Positions 37,479-46,202 of a DNA stretch of 64,000 nt are shown here, in pieces. The DNA comes from CAVSDF01 sp963726715. Its GTDB lineage: Bacteria > Bacteroidota > Rhodothermia > Rhodothermales > BA12. A program made the translations under genes and the position numbers. The number at the start of each line of letters is the position of its first letter. The first letter of the stretch is position 1. The DNA lies in assembly GCA_963726715.1 (NCBI GenBank), contig CAVSDF010000008.1, positions 424,101-488,100 on the forward strand, written 5' to 3'. Below the pieces are notes generated by a model. It did not search any database and was not told where the DNA came from. It saw only the letters and a program-made list of their open reading frames with translations.

Positions 37479-39410
37479 TCAGACGATGGCCGGCACGTCG
37501 CCCGCGTTGATGGCGGGGCCGGTGGGCACGGGCGAGGTGGAAGCGCGCGGCGCGGCGAGAGCGGCGAGGGCGGCGGCCTCGGTCAGCGTGGTGAGCAGGG
37601 CGACGGTGTCGCCGGGCACCCAGCGCTGGCCGGCGTGGACGACTTCGGGGCTGCCGCTGCGGACGTGCAGGACGGGCAGGACGGTGTCAGGGAGGTCGGC
37701 GGGCGTCAGGCGCGTCGTGCCCTCGGGGACCGCCCAGGTGACAGGCGTGAGCGTGTCGGCGGTGTCCCAGAGGCGGAGCGGGAGCGTGCGCCCGAAGGCG
37801 AGGCGGCTGCCGGTGCGCTGGAGCAGGGGCGCCGAGGCGCCGCGCTCGGGGTCGTCGAGGGCCGGGTAGGAGCGTTCGAGGCCGAACTCGTCCATCGCCA
37901 GCTGCGCCGCGAGAGCGTTGATCTCCGGGTTGGCCGTCGCCGCAAGGAAGGTCTCCGCCTCGTCGATGCCCGCGGCCTCCAGCACCGTCTCGTCGAGTGC
38001 GTTGCCGCTGACGACCTCGAAGCCGTCGGCCTGCGCGGTGGCGAGGAACTCGGCGTTGCGATCGACGAGCACGAGCGGGCGCTCGTACGCGCGCAGCAGG
38101 CCCGCGATGGCGCGCCCGAGCGGTCCGGCGCCGACGACGATCGTCCGTCGCCGTTCCAGGCTCTGGATGCCGAGCAGTTTGGCCACGAGCGGCGCCGAGA
38201 GGCCCTGAAGCGTGACCGTGAGCGCGATCGTGAGGAAGGTGAGCGAGAGGATGCGCCCGCCCTCTTCGGCAACGCCCGCGTAGGCGAGCACGCGCCCGGC
38301 CACGTCGCCCTCGCCCGCGACGACGCTGGCGAGGGTGACGGCGAAGAGCGAGGCGACCGACGCGGCCACGATGCCCGCGCGGCCCGACCCATCCGATGAA
38401 CAGGCGCTCGCGCAGCGGCAAACTCGATCCCGCGCGTGGCGGCGAGAACGGCGAGCGGGCGGATGACGAACATCATCACGAGCACGAGCGCGAGGCCGCC
38501 GCCGCGCTCGTCCCAGAGGGCGTCGAGCTTGAGCTCGGCCGCGAGGAGCACGAAGAGCAGGCTGATGCCGAGCGTCGTGAGCTGCTCCTTGAAATGCCGC
38601 AGCGGGCGCGCGTGGTCGGGCACGCCGTGCTGGAAGGCGAGGCCCATCGCCACGGCGGCCATCAATCCCGCCTCGCCCTGCGCCGCCTCGGCGAGCGCAA
38701 AGACGAGCCAGACGACCGCGAGCGCGACAAGCCCGACGAGGTCGCGCGGCACGTACCCTCCCCGCGTGAACCGCGCGAGCAGCCACGCCACCGACCGCGC
38801 CGATGAGTCCGCCGACGACCAGCCGACTCGCGTAGCTCCAGATCGCCGCGCCGATGCCGAACGAGGCGTCGGTGAGGAGCGCGAGGACCACGTCGAAAAC
38901 CGCGACGGCGAGGATGGCGCCGATGGGGTCGATCAGGATCGCCTCGCCTTCGAGGATCGTCTTGACGCGCCGCGGCACGCTCAGGCGGCGCATCAGCGGC
39001 TGGATGACGGTCGGGCCGGTGACGGTCATCAGGGCGCCGAAGAGGATGGCGAGCGGCCACGAGAGGGCGGCGAGGTAGTGCGCGGCGAGCGTCGTGAGCA
39101 CCCACGTGATGAGCACGCCGACGGTGACGAGGCCGCGCACCTCGCGCGCGCTGCTCAGCAGGTCGCGCAGGCGCAGGTTCATCGCCCCCTCGAAGAGGAT
39201 CACCGCGACCGCGAGCTTGACGATGACGCTGAGGCCGCCGCCGAGCGACATCGGCTCGACGAGGCCGATGCCTTCCGGCCCGAGGGCGATGCCGAAGGCG
39301 AGCAGCAGCACGATGGCCGGTATCCGCCACGCATGGGAGAGCACCTGGGCCAGGACACCGAAGGCGAGCGCCCACGCGATGGTCAGAAGGGGGGTCAGAT
39401 CGGGATGCAT
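37479..39410 (-). CDS. Cation:proton antiporter with C-terminal TrkA-like domain (frame breaks)
   Basis: About 640 residues from ATG 39410. Membrane spans carry NhaP/KefB-type motifs: LLLAFGIALGPEGIGLVEP, AVAVILFEGAMNLRL, TVTGPTVIQPLMRRL and TILEGEAILIDPIGAILAV, the latter holding likely ion-binding acidic residues. After the last spans a cytoplasmic Rossmann domain follows (RTIVVGAGPLGRAIAGLL, LVLVDRNAEFLATAQADGFEVV, GNALDETVLEAAGID), then a TrkA-C-like end. It exchanges Na+ or K+ for protons at the inner membrane. Frame breaks lie near 38790 and 38400; the pieces cover the whole fold in order. Its start overlaps the next upstream gene by 16 bp. Confidence 0.9.
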   Translation of the reverse strand: MHPDLTPLLTIAWALAFGVLAQVLSHAWRIPAIVLLLAFGIALGPEGIGLVEPMSLGGGLSVIVKLAVAVILFEGAMNLRLRDLLSSAREVRGLVTVGVLITWVLTTLAAHYLAALSWPLAILFGALMTVTGPTVIQPLMRRLSVPRRVKTILEGEAILIDPIGAILAVAVFDVVLALLTDASFGIGAAIWSYASRLVVGGLIGAVGGVAARAVHAGRVRAARPRRACRARGRLARLCARRGGAGRGGIDGRRGDGPRLPARRARPRAPAAAFQGAAHDARHQPALRAPRGRAQARRPLGRARRRPRARARDDVRHPPARRSRRHARDRVCRCASACSSDGSGRAGIVAASVASLFAVTLASVVAGEGDVAGRVLAYAGVAEEGGRILSLTFLTIALTVTLQGLSAPLVAKLLGIQSLERRRTIVVGAGPLGRAIAGLLRAYERPLVLVDRNAEFLATAQADGFEVVSGNALDETVLEAAGIDEAETFLAATANPEINALAAQLAMDEFGLERSYPALDDPERGASAPLLQRTGSRLAFGRTLPLRLWDTADTLTPVTWAVPEGTTRLTPADLPDTVLPVLHVRSGSPEVVHAGQRWVPGDTVALLTTLTEAAALAALAAPRASTSPVPTGPAINAGDVPAIV

Positions 39411-39829
39411 GCGGGGCAGTCGGGGAGGGTGGCGCTCACGAGCGCACGGTAGCGCGGTTCCTCTGGCGAGACCGTCTGGCCCCGGAGCGCGCTGTTGGCG
39501 TCCCGCAGCTCGCCCGGCCCGACGAGCGTCAGCACGCGCGGCACGAGGGTCACGAGCATCACCGCCTTCACGACGCCGGTGAGGCGGTAGGCGCCGTGCC
39601 AGATGCTGGAGATCTCGAGCACGTGGGTCGTCCCGCAGAGCAGGAGGAAGGCGCCGAACACCACGAAGACCCACGGGAAGGCGAGGTCGCGCCGCTTGCG
39701 GACGATGGAGAGGAGCGCGATCAGGGCGTCGGAGACGGCGTGGAGCCACAGGGTCTCGGGCCGCCACGGGTAGCGGTGCCCGTGGGGCTTGAAGCTGCTC
39801 TCGAAGAGCCTGCGCACGAACTCAGACAT
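39395..39829 (-). CDS. Stand-alone ethylene-receptor-like membrane domain protein
   Basis: 144 residues from ATG 39829. It resembles the N-terminal sensor module of bacterial ethylene-receptor-type histidine kinases: FESSFKPHGHRYPWRPETLWLH, SDALIALL, FPWVFVVFGAFLLLCGTTHVLEI and YRLTGVVKAVMLVTL. CGTTH contains the Cys and His that bind Cu(I) in plant ETR1. No kinase domain follows; the protein ends after a short hydrophilic tail. The first membrane helix looks shortened: SDALIALLSIVRKRRDL lacks about ten residues usually found between ALIAL and VRKRRDL. This may be a genuine variant, a sequence error or a remnant. Its end overlaps the antiporter start, implying coupling. Confidence 0.7.
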   Translation of the reverse strand: MSEFVRRLFESSFKPHGHRYPWRPETLWLHAVSDALIALLSIVRKRRDLAFPWVFVVFGAFLLLCGTTHVLEISSIWHGAYRLTGVVKAVMLVTLVPRVLTLVGPGELRDANSALRGQTVSPEEPRYRALVSATLPDCPACIPI

Positions 39830-39935
39830 CGACAGGGAGCGAAGGAGGAGGGCTGAAAAGGTACGGGACCGCCCGCGCCCCTCCCACCTCATCCGCCCGC
39901 CCGCCCACGCACGCACCATCCCACCAACTCCCCGC

Positions 39936-41274
39936 TCACACCACGTGCGCGAGCGCCTGGTCGAGGTCCCAGAGCAGATCGTCGAGGGTCTCGAGGCCGA
40001 CCACAGGCGCACCATCTCGGGGCCGACGCCCGCGGCGTCGAGTTCGGCGTCGGAGAGCTGCTGGTGCGTCGTGCTCGCCGGGTGGATGACGAGGCTCCGC
40101 GCGTCGCCGACGTTGGCGAGGTGCGAGAACGAGCTCGCAGGCCTCGATGAACGCCTTGCCCGCCGCCCGCTCCTCGCCGCTCGTCGCCCGCAGGCCGAAC
40201 GAGAACACCGCGCCCGGACCCTTCGGCAGGTACCGCGCGGCGAGCGCGTGGTACGGGCTCGACGGCAGCCCCGCGTAGCGCACCCACGCCACCTCGGGTG
40301 CGATTCGAGGAAGCGCGGCGACGGCGAGCGCGTTCGCCACGTGCCGGTCCATCCGCAGGAGAGCGTCTCCAATCCCTGCAAGCAGCAGGAAGCTGTTGAA
40401 CGGGCTGGCCGACGCCCCGATGTCGCGCATCGTCTCGACGCGCAGCTTCATCAGGTACGCGTAGTGCCCGAACGTGTCGAAGAAGCGCAGCCCGTGGTAC
40501 GCGCCCGACGGCTCGGCGAGCGGGACGCGAACCGCGCTCCAGTCGAAGCGCCCGCTGTCGGCCACGATGCCCGCCGATCGACGTGCCGTGGCCGCCGATG
40601 AACTTGGTCGTCGAGTGCGATCACGATCTCCGCCCCGTGGTCGAGCGGGCGGCAGAGGTACGGCGTCGCGAAGGTGTTGTCGATCATGAGCGGCACGCCG
40701 TGCGCGTGCGCGCGACCTCGGCGACGGCGGCGATGTCGAGGATGGCGCCCGACGGGTTGCCGATGGTCTCGCCGTAGAAGAGCGCGCGTCTTCGTCGTTC
40801 GAGGCCGCCGCCCACGCGTCCAGGTCGCCGGGCGGCACGAAGCGCGTCGTCACGCCGAGCTTGCGGAACGTGTGGACGAGCTGCGTGACGGTGCCGCCGT
40901 AGAGGTGGCTCGACGCCACGATCTCGTCGCCCGGCTCCAGGATCGTCGTGAGCGCGGCGAACTGCGCGGCCATGCCCGAGGCGCGTCGCGACGGCGCCCG
41001 TCGCCGCCCTCCAGCGATGCGATGCGCTCCTCGAAAACCGCCGTCGTCGGGTTCATCAGGCGCGTGTAGATGTTGCCGTACGCCTTGAGTTCGAAGAGCT
41101 GCGCGGCGTGGTCGGTGTCCTCGAAAACGTACGAGGTGGTCTGATGGATGGGCACTGCGCGGCTGCCGGTGGCCGCATCGGGGATGTGGCCCGCGTGGAG
41201 CATCCGGGTGTCGAAGCCGAACGTCGGGACGTTTCGCAGGACGTCTGCCGACCGTTCGGCGGGTTCTCAGGCAT
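39936..41274 (-). CDS. metY: O-acetylhomoserine sulfhydrylase, MetY-type (multiple frame breaks)
   Basis: The tentative start is ATG 41274 (MPENPPNG), about 440 residues. Blocks occur in order across three frames: FGFDTRMLHAGHIPD, VPIHQTTSYVFEDTDHAAQLF, YTRLMNPTTAVFEERIASLEGG, ILEPGDEIVASSHLYGGTV, PLMIDNTFATPYLCRPLDHG, YHGLRFFDTFGHYAYLMKLR, and the end LETLDDLLWDLDQAL. The length and LKAYGNIYTRLMNPTT motif favour MetY over cystathionine gamma-synthase. The PLP-lysine region (around 40570-40620) is in a damaged stretch. It makes homocysteine from O-acetylhomoserine and sulfide. At least five shifts in 1.3 kb make this the most disrupted gene here; decay is possible, but conserved blocks are all present. 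Confidence 0.82.
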
Positions 41275-41395
41275 GGAAGGGCGCACGTCGGGGGCGGAAT
41301 CGGACACGGTGGATGGATGTTTGCACGGAAAAGACGACACCAGGCGCCCGGCACTCCGGCCCGGCGCCTGCTCCCTGCCGCAATATCCTGCTTCG

Positions 41396-42118
41396 ATGCT
41401 GCGTTCCGACACCCTGCCTTCGCCCTCCCTCCCGATGCCCGACGCCCAGCCCGCCGTCGCGACGGACGTGTCCGCCTCGACGCCCGCGCCGACGACTGCT
41501 GCCGTCGCGGCGGTCTCGACCGACGAGCGGCTCGTCCAGCGCTTCCTCGAAACCGGCGACCAGACGGCCTTCCGCCGCCTCGTCGAACGGCACCAGGAGC
41601 GCATCTTCGGCTACCTGCTCGGGATGGTGCGCGACCGCGAGGTCGCCAACGACCTCTTCCAGGAGACCTTCCTCCGCGTTCTCTCGGCGATGCGCCGCGA
41701 GCGCGCCTCGTACACGCACCAGGATCGATTCCTGCCGTGGGCGATGCGCATCGCCCGCAACGCGGCCCTCGACCACCTCCGCAGCCGCAAGAAGTGGCAG
41801 GACGTGGGCTCGGGCGCCGACGACGACGACAACTCGTACTGGGACCGCCTCGCCGACGCCGACGTCGTCCACGCCGACGAACGCCTTCACGAATCCGAGC
41901 GCGGCGCCTTCCTCGACGCCTGCATCGAGCAGCTGCCGCCGGAGCAGCGCGAGGTGCTGCTGATGCGCCACGAGGCCGAACTGACGTTCCGCGAGATCGC
42001 CGAGATCACCGGCGTGTCGATCAACACCGCGCTCGGGCGGATGCGCTACGCGCTTCTCAACCTGCGCAAGATGATGGCCCGCGCGGGCAAGACGCAGGCG
42101 TCCGAATACGGCGTCTGA
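41396..42118 (+). CDS. RNA polymerase ECF-type sigma factor
   Basis: 240 residues from ATG 41396; a second ATG at 41435 gives 227. After a Ala/Thr-rich leader, region 2 reads RLVERHQERIFGYLLGMVRDREVANDLFQETFLRVL, split here by family knowledge into the -10-binding DLFQETFLRV helix and the core-binding part. Region 4 has LPPEQREVLLMRHEAELTF followed by REIAEITGVSINTALGRMRYA, the -35-binding helix-turn-helix. The acidic linker (GADDDDNSYWDRL) is notable. It is divergent from metY with about 120 bp between. The next gene encodes a membrane protein that could be its regulator. Confidence 0.93.
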   Translation: MLRSDTLPSPSLPMPDAQPAVATDVSASTPAPTTAAVAAVSTDERLVQRFLETGDQTAFRRLVERHQERIFGYLLGMVRDREVANDLFQETFLRVLSAMRRERASYTHQDRFLPWAMRIARNAALDHLRSRKKWQDVGSGADDDDNSYWDRLADADVVHADERLHESERGAFLDACIEQLPPEQREVLLMRHEAELTFREIAEITGVSINTALGRMRYALLNLRKMMARAGKTQASEYGV

Positions 42119-42164
42119 CGCGGCTCGAACGCCTCCCTACCCCTCCCAACCGCTTCTTCCGACG

Positions 42165-42921
42165 ATGGACGCCTCGCACCAGACGCTGCTCCGCCTCTAC
42201 GACGAGTCGCTGCCCGTGGGCGTGCCCCCGCAGCCGCCCGATGAGGCCGACCGCCTGGCATTGATGGAGGTCAAGGCGTGGATGGATGCCCGCGCGCCCC
42301 GCGCCGCCAGCCCCGACGCCTTCGCCCTCGACGCCATCTTCCGCGCCGCCGCCCACGGCAGCGCCGACGGAGAGGTGCACATCGGCGCCCGCCACGACCG
42401 CGCGCCGCTGCGCCGCCCCAACCGCTTCCAGCGCGCGTGGACGTTCGTCGGCGCCGCAGGCGCCATCGCCGCCCTCGGGTTCGCCGCTGTGACCGTCGTA
42501 CTGCGCCCCGGCACATCCGCTGCGCCGCGTCACGTCCGCCGCGACCCTGCAGGAAACGTCCGCCGCCGTTCCCGCATCCGCCGCGGTGCCGGTCGCCGAT
42601 GCGCCGATGTCGGTGTCGCTCGCCGCCGCGCCGGTCGCGCCTCCGGTGTCGCCCGCGCCCAGGCCGGTTGTGCCGACGGCAACCGCGAAAGTGGCCCCCG
42701 CCCCCGTGGTGCTCGCCGCCGCCGCGCGCCCCGTAGCGCCCACGGCCCCCGCCGCAGGCACGCTCTTCCGCGCCGACGACGACGCGGCCCTCGCCTCCGC
42801 CCGCACGCGCGCGGCCTCGCTCCGCGCCCGCCTCGACAGCGCCGCGTGGGATGCCCCCGCCGTCGCCCCGTCGCTCGGCACCGGCGTCACCCGCCGCTTC
42901 ACGCAGGCCTCGCACCAGTAG
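42165..42921 (+). CDS. Candidate anti-sigma membrane protein (one frameshift)
   Basis: About 252 residues from ATG 42165, 46 bp after the sigma gene. The N-terminal cytoplasmic part (SHQTLLRLYDESLPVG, EADRLALMEVKAWMDARAP) precedes one membrane span (TFVGAAGAIAALGFAAVTVVL). A long Ala/Pro/Val-rich periplasmic region follows in another frame after a break near 42525. It ends with ASARTRAASLRARLDSAAWD and VTRRFTQASHQ. The arrangement (cytoplasmic segment, one span, downstream of an ECF gene) suggests an anti-sigma factor, but no zinc-binding HxxxCxxC motif is visible. Its TAG stop lies inside a family A repeat. Confidence 0.65.
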
Positions 42922-42946
42922 GGGCGGGTCCCCGACCCGCCCCCCC
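42918..42946. repeat. Dispersed palindrome, family A (copy 6), overlapping a stop codon
   Basis: The sequence GTAGGGGCGGGTCCCCGACCCGCCCCCC starts at the last residue's final base and supplies the TAG stop (42919-42921) of the candidate anti-sigma gene. Confidence 0.85.
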
Positions 42947-42993
42947 CGCCCTCTCCCGCAGACCCGCCCCACCTCCGCGCCCATCGCGCCCCG

Positions 42994-43029
42994 AAACCTG
43001 CCCGGTCCCCCCGACCCGGCAGGTTTTCT
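42994..43029. terminator. Palindromic terminator, family C (copy 3)
   Basis: Arms AAACCTGCCCGGT and ACCCGGCAGGTTT with a C-rich loop, ending in TTTT on the + strand. It is well placed to end the sigma/anti-sigma transcript and has the most terminator-like form of the three copies. Confidence 0.75.
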
Positions 43030-43151
43030 CGTCTCCGCCCCTCCCCCCCGCCTGCGCGGTGGCACGCGATTCGGGGCGGCGGCACGTTCCTTCCGAACGC
43101 CGCCCCCGCGGGTCGGCCGACCTCCCCCCAGCCTCTGACGTGACGGTTTCG

Positions 43152-43824
43152 ATGTTTGCCCCTCGTGTCCACCGGCGCCCGCTCTGGCGCGCCGCTGTTG
43201 CCTGCGCCGCCGTGCTCTGCGCAATCGCAGTCCCCGCGCGCGCACAGGTGAGCCTGACGCTGCGCTTCGACGGCGGACGGCTGCTCGTCAACGAGCGCGA
43301 GGTCGATGCCGCGCTCGCGCTCCCCGGCCTCGATCTGCGCCGCAGCGACGGACGCTTCTCGGTCGTCGCCATGCCCGGCGCCGCCGTCGAGATCAACGGC
43401 CTCCGTTACCGCTTCTCCGACAATGGCGGCCTCGTCCTCGACACCCGCCTCGACGGCCCCGCCGACGCCGCCTTTTCGTTCGGGCCGACGGGGCAGATGG
43501 CCGCGCCCGCCATCGCCTTCATCTCGACGAACGCCGTCTCTGCCGAGGCCGCGAACCAGGAAGTGGCCCTCGAAGCCGCCGCCCTCCACCTCGCGCTCGA
43601 AATCCGCAGCCTCTCGCCCGGCGCCGAGCGCGCCGCCCTCGTCCACCAGCTCCGCCTGCACCTCGCGCAGGCCTTCGACGTGAAGCAGGCGCTGCGCGCG
43701 CGCGAGGTCGACCGCTTGGAAGAGGACATCCGCACGCTCCGCACGCAGTGGCGCGGGCGGCAGCAGGACCGCGACGCCATCGTCGACCGCCGCCTCGGCG
43801 GACCTCGTCGGGCCGGGGCGGTGA
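43152..43824 (+). CDS. Secreted hypothetical protein with coiled coil (end frame uncertain)
   Basis: About 223 residues from ATG 43152, with a signal peptide (AAVACAAVLCAIAVPARAQ). The mature part begins VSLTLRFDGGRLLVNEREVDAAL, then Gly/Ala-rich beta sequence (AAVEINGLRYRFSDNGGLVL, AFSFGPTGQMAAPAIAF). A helical end follows (AALHLALEIRSLSPGAER, then LEEDIRTLRTQWRGRQQDRD). The frame stays open into the next gene, but a single shift near 43797 gives a stop at 43822-43824 (ADLVGPGR then TGA), so I do not accept a fusion. I do not recognise a family. It may be periplasmic. Confidence 0.6.
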
Positions 43825-43931
43825 GGGCGGAGGCTGCACGCTGCGCCGAATCCGCGCCGCCGGGGGGGCGTTTGGCGGATCGGCCCGTTCGATTCTGGGC
43901 GTACTGCTCTCCTTGTGATGCTTCGTCCGTG

Positions 43932-44561
43932 ATGTCCCGCCTCGCCTTCGCTGCCGTTCTGACGCTTGCCGCTGCCGCGCCGGGCTGCGAGACGGCGCCC
44001 GCGCTCTCGGCCTACGAGCAGGGCGTGTTGCAGGCGCGCTTCGACCGCGACATGGCCCTCCGCGACCCGTCGCGCTCGGTCCTCGACCCCGCCGTCCGCC
44101 GCCAGTTCACCGGCCTGCGCTACTTCGACGTCGACACGACGATGCGCTTCCGCGTGCCGCTCGTGCGCGAGGCCCGCGCCGAGACCGTCGCCGTGCCGCT
44201 GCACCTCGGTGGCAGCGACCCGTACGTGCGCGTCGGGACGGTCACGATGCCAATCGAGGGCCAGCCACGGCGCCTCGCCGTCTACCGCCCGGTCTCCGGT
44301 CCACAGGTGTTCTGGGTGCCGTTCCGCGACGCGACGAGCGGGCGCCAGAGCTACGGTGGAGGGCGCTACCTCTATCCCGACGCGCGCGGCGACACGCTCG
44401 ACATCGACTTCAACGACGCCCACAACCCGAACTGCGACTACAACCCGACGCTCTACAACTGCGCCCTTCCGCCGTCGGAGAACCGCCTCGCCGTGCCCGT
44501 GCGCGCGGGCGAGAAGCGCTCGCTCCTCGTCGAGACCGACACGACGGGGGCCGGAGCGTGA
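43932..44561 (+). CDS. DUF1684 lipoprotein
   Basis: 209 residues from ATG 43932. The signal ends in a lipobox-like LAAAAPGC, so it is probably a lipoprotein. DUF1684 motifs follow: YFDVDTTMRFRVPLV, then RRLAVYRPVSGPQVFWVPFRDATSG, YGGGRYLYPDARGD, DIDFNDAHNPNCDYNPT and LPPSENRLAVPVRAGEK. The two Cys in the NPNCDYNPTLYNCALPP segment are typical of the family. Function is unknown. The stop overlaps the next gene's GTG start, so translation is coupled to the amidase gene. Confidence 0.88.
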   Translation: MSRLAFAAVLTLAAAAPGCETAPALSAYEQGVLQARFDRDMALRDPSRSVLDPAVRRQFTGLRYFDVDTTMRFRVPLVREARAETVAVPLHLGGSDPYVRVGTVTMPIEGQPRRLAVYRPVSGPQVFWVPFRDATSGRQSYGGGRYLYPDARGDTLDIDFNDAHNPNCDYNPTLYNCALPPSENRLAVPVRAGEKRSLLVETDTTGAGA

Positions 44562-45370
44562 GCCGGATGTCGTGGATGGCGCGTGGATGCTTCGCCGCTC
44601 TCGTGGCGCTGGCCGCGCCGACCGTGGCGATGGGGCAGGGCGTAGGATTGGCGATGGAAGACTCCACGACCCTTGAGCTAGCGCCCGTGCGCCGCTATGC
44701 GACGGTCGTGATCGACGCGGGCCACGGCGGCGCCGACACCGGCGCGAACCACCACGGCGTCCGCGAGAAAGACGTGACGCTCGCCGTCGCGCGTCGCCTG
44801 CGCCGGCTTCTCGAAGCCGACGGCGTGCGGGTCGTGATGACGCGCGACGCCGACCTCGCCGTGCCGCTGCGCGAGCGCGGCGCCCTCGCCAACGCCGCCG
44901 GGGGCGACGTTTTCGTCTCGATCCACATCAACGCGATGCCGGGCGGAGCGCGGGCGCGTGGGACGGAGACGTACGTGCTCGGCCTCCACCGCAGCGCCGA
45001 CGCCGAGGCCGTCGTGGCGCGCGAGAACGCCGCCGTCGCCTTCGAGGCGTCGCCATCGGCCTACGACGGCATCGCGGGCGCCCTCGCCGACGAACTCGCC
45101 GCGCTCTCGGTGCTCGAAGGCAGCGCCCACCTGCGCGCGAGCGAGCGCCTCGCCGGGACCGTGGAGGCGGCGATGCAGCGCGTCGCCGGGCGCCGGAGTC
45201 GGGGCGTGCGGCAGGCGGGCTTCTACGTGCTCTATGGCGCCGCGATGCCTGCGCTCCTCGTCGAACTCGGCTTCGTCACCGACCCGGGCGAGGCCACCTT
45301 CCTCGCCTCCGCCGCCGGGCAGGACCGCCTCGCCCGCGCCCTCCACGCCGCCCTGACGGTGGGGTGGTGA
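44558..45370 (+). CDS. N-acetylmuramoyl-L-alanine amidase (Amidase_3)
   Basis: 270 residues from a GTG at 44558 that overlaps the DUF1684 stop (GTGA). A signal peptide (AALVALAAPTVAMGQG) directs export. The zinc amidase fold is clear: VVIDAGHGGADTGANHHGVREKD with the first His and the EKD glutamate, VMTRDADLAVPLRER, VFVSIHINAMPGG with a further zinc His, and FYVLYGAAMPALLVELGFVTDPGEA with the catalytic Glu. It cuts the amide between MurNAc and the stem peptide during cell separation or wall turnover. No AMIN or SPOR domain is attached. Confidence 0.93.
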   Translation: MSRMSWMARGCFAALVALAAPTVAMGQGVGLAMEDSTTLELAPVRRYATVVIDAGHGGADTGANHHGVREKDVTLAVARRLRRLLEADGVRVVMTRDADLAVPLRERGALANAAGGDVFVSIHINAMPGGARARGTETYVLGLHRSADAEAVVARENAAVAFEASPSAYDGIAGALADELAALSVLEGSAHLRASERLAGTVEAAMQRVAGRRSRGVRQAGFYVLYGAAMPALLVELGFVTDPGEATFLASAAGQDRLARALHAALTVGW

Positions 45371-45390
45371 TGGGGCGCCCGCCCGACGCG

Positions 45391-45475
45391 CCACCCCCTC
45401 CTGCCGCGCGCGCTGCGCGCGCTCCACGGCGCCTTCCCTCGCATGCCGCGGGAGGCGCCGCCGCAGCGGCGGAGG
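45391..45475. repeat. Long GC-rich hairpin repeat, family F (copy 2)
   Basis: The block order CACCCCCTCCTGCCGC, GCGCGCTGCGCGCGCTCC and then GCCTTCCCTCGC with GCGGGAGGC arms matches 11421-11510. It fills the gap between the amidase gene and apt. Confidence 0.6.
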
Positions 45476-45541
45476 CATGGCAGGCCCCGGCGCTGCCTGC
45501 GCCGCCGCTGTACTCCCCCCGATCCATCCGACCCTCCGCCG

Positions 45542-46063
45542 ATGTCCGACCGCCTCGCCGCTGCCCTGCGCACGATTCCCGATTTCCCCTCGCCGGGCAT
45601 CCAGTTCAAGGACATCACGCCGATCCTCGGCGATGCGGCGCTCCTGCGCGAGGCCGTCGAGCGGCTCGCGGCGCCGTACCGCGGGGCAGGCGTGACGCAC
45701 GTGGCCGGGATGGAGGCGCGCGGGTTCCTGCTCGGTCCGCTCCTCGCCGCCGAACTCGGCGCGGGCTTCCTGCCCGTCCGCAAGCCCGGCAAGCTGCCCG
45801 CCGCCACCTACTCGGAGGCCTACGCGCTCGAATACGGCACCGACACGCTCGAACTCCACCGCGACGCCTGCGGCCCCGACGCCCGCGTGCTCCTCCACGA
45901 CGACGTGATCGCCACCGGGGGCACGGCGGGCGCCGCCCTCCGGCTCCTCGCCCGCACCGGCGCCACCGTCGTCGGCGCCTCGTTCCTGATCGACCTCTCG
46001 TTCCTCGGCGGCCGGGCGACGCTTCCCGAGGGCCTGCCCGTCCACGCCGCGATCGAACTCTGA
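45542..46063 (+). CDS. apt: Adenine phosphoribosyltransferase
   Basis: 173 residues from ATG 45542, the standard length. It starts LAAALRTIPDFPSPGIQFKD, the Apt hallmark, followed by DITPILGDAALLREAVERL. VAGMEARGFLLGPLLAAELG, the flexible PVRKPGKLPAATYSE loop, and the PRPP-binding motif VLLHDDVIATGGTAGAAL follow. It makes AMP from adenine and PRPP in the cytoplasm (purine salvage). The frame is intact. Upstream open sequence in the same frame belongs to the family F repeat and is not coding. Confidence 0.96.
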   Translation: MSDRLAAALRTIPDFPSPGIQFKDITPILGDAALLREAVERLAAPYRGAGVTHVAGMEARGFLLGPLLAAELGAGFLPVRKPGKLPAATYSEAYALEYGTDTLELHRDACGPDARVLLHDDVIATGGTAGAALRLLARTGATVVGASFLIDLSFLGGRATLPEGLPVHAAIEL

Positions 46064-46202
46064 GACCGGGTTCCAGACGGGGGGATGGATGGGGACGGTG
46101 CGCATCGGAGGCCGCGGCGCGTTACTCTGCCGCCGCTCGGCGCGGCTCATCCGGCAGACACCTGCCCGCCCGCCCCGTCATCCCCCGCTGTTCCCCACGC
46201 CC

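Noticed and set aside
39936..41274. metY as a true pseudogene
   Set aside because: All conserved blocks are present in order and breaks are single-base shifts like those in essential genes; sequence error is the simpler view, though decay is not excluded.
42165..44561. One continuous frame of 798 codons
   Set aside because: It strings together the start of the anti-sigma candidate, intergenic repeats, the secreted hypothetical and the DUF1684 gene. A terminator and signal peptides within it show these are separate genes.
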